DNA of 7,077 bases from Butyrivibrio sp. GTDB taxonomy: Bacteria > Bacillota_A > Clostridia > Lachnospirales > Lachnospiraceae. Both the position numbers and the translations under genes were made by a program. Below the pieces are notes generated by a model, which saw only the letters and a list, made by a program, of their open reading frames with translations, searched no databases and had not been told where the DNA came from. Shown piece by piece: positions 6,990 through 7,077 of the stretch. The stretch lies in contig JAGOGF010000128.1 in the NCBI GenBank assembly GCA_017996845.1, positions 1-7,077 on the forward strand. Reading direction: 5' to 3'. Every line of letters begins with the position of its first letter. Within the stretch, counting starts at the first letter, position 1.

Positions 6990-7077
6990 ATGCAGGATCG
7001 TTTTATCAGTTTTATCATTCCATGTTATCGTTCGGAAAAGACGCTGGAGCAGGTAATTCTCGAAATTGAAGATGCCA
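6990..7077 (+). CDS. Family 2 glycosyltransferase, N-terminal fragment cut by window edge
   Basis: Only 29 codons are present. FISFIIPCYRSEKTLEQVI (residues 5-23) is the first beta strand and nucleotide-binding turn of a GT-A fold family 2 glycosyltransferase (consensus like VSVVIPCYNSEKTI). GGGGAG lies 4 bases before the ATG. The catalytic DxD and the later motifs lie outside the window. The PCYRSEKT wording resembles, from memory, DPM1/GtrB-like polyisoprenyl-phosphate transferases of Firmicutes, the usual partners of GtrA proteins, but the fragment is too short to settle the subgroup. If it is GtrB-like, it would load the cluster's sugar onto undecaprenyl phosphate on the cytoplasmic side. 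A plain glycan-chain transferase is the alternative. Confidence 0.82.
   Translation, partial: MQDRFISFIIPCYRSEKTLEQVILEIEDA

Noticed and set aside
6910..7056. 48-codon ORF starting just after the GNAT stop
   Set aside because: Its second half is an out-of-frame shadow of the family 2 transferase, its first half has no recognisable motif, and it has no separate ribosome binding site.

Overview
The window looks like an interior piece of a cell-envelope polysaccharide gene cluster from a Gram-positive member of the Clostridia, most likely a Lachnospiraceae-type gut bacterium. This rests on moderate-to-low GC, frequent AGA and ATA codons, strong AGGAGG-type ribosome binding sites and the style of the membrane proteins. 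I infer the taxon; no marker gene proves it. All seven genes lie on the + strand with gaps of 12 to 83 bases. I see no terminator or convincing promoter between them, so they probably belong to one long transcript that extends past both edges.

Order, left to right: (1) the C-terminal part of an acyltransferase-3 family membrane O-acyltransferase, cut by the left edge; (2) a 579-residue polytopic membrane protein with a GT-C glycosyltransferase layout; (3) a 155-residue GtrA family four-helix membrane protein; (4) a 378-residue PLP aminotransferase that closely matches WecE (RffA), which makes dTDP-4-amino-4,6-dideoxy-D-galactose (dTDP-Fuc4N); (5) a second, 614-residue GT-C-like membrane protein that starts at TTG; (6) a 176-residue GNAT acetyltransferase; (7) the first 29 codons of a family 2 glycosyltransferase, cut by the right edge.

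Taken together they suggest a route for making and exporting a rare aminosugar. WecE would put the 4-amino group on dTDP-4-keto-6-deoxyglucose, and the GNAT protein is a candidate to acetylate it to dTDP-Fuc4NAc. The family 2 transferase could load the sugar onto undecaprenyl phosphate, and GtrA could help carry the lipid-linked sugar across the membrane. One or both GT-C-like proteins could then attach it to a surface glycan, with the acyltransferase adding O-acyl groups. In Enterobacteria Fuc4NAc is part of the enterobacterial common antigen backbone. Here the same precursor enzyme sits among Gtr-type modification genes, which suggests a different use as a side-branch decoration. The enzyme families are read from sequence; the pathway and its final acceptor are inference.

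Small structures of note: an in-frame 12-base tandem duplication in gtrA, an inverted repeat near the end of gtrA, and a short untranslated gap before wecE that holds a 7-codon mini-ORF.
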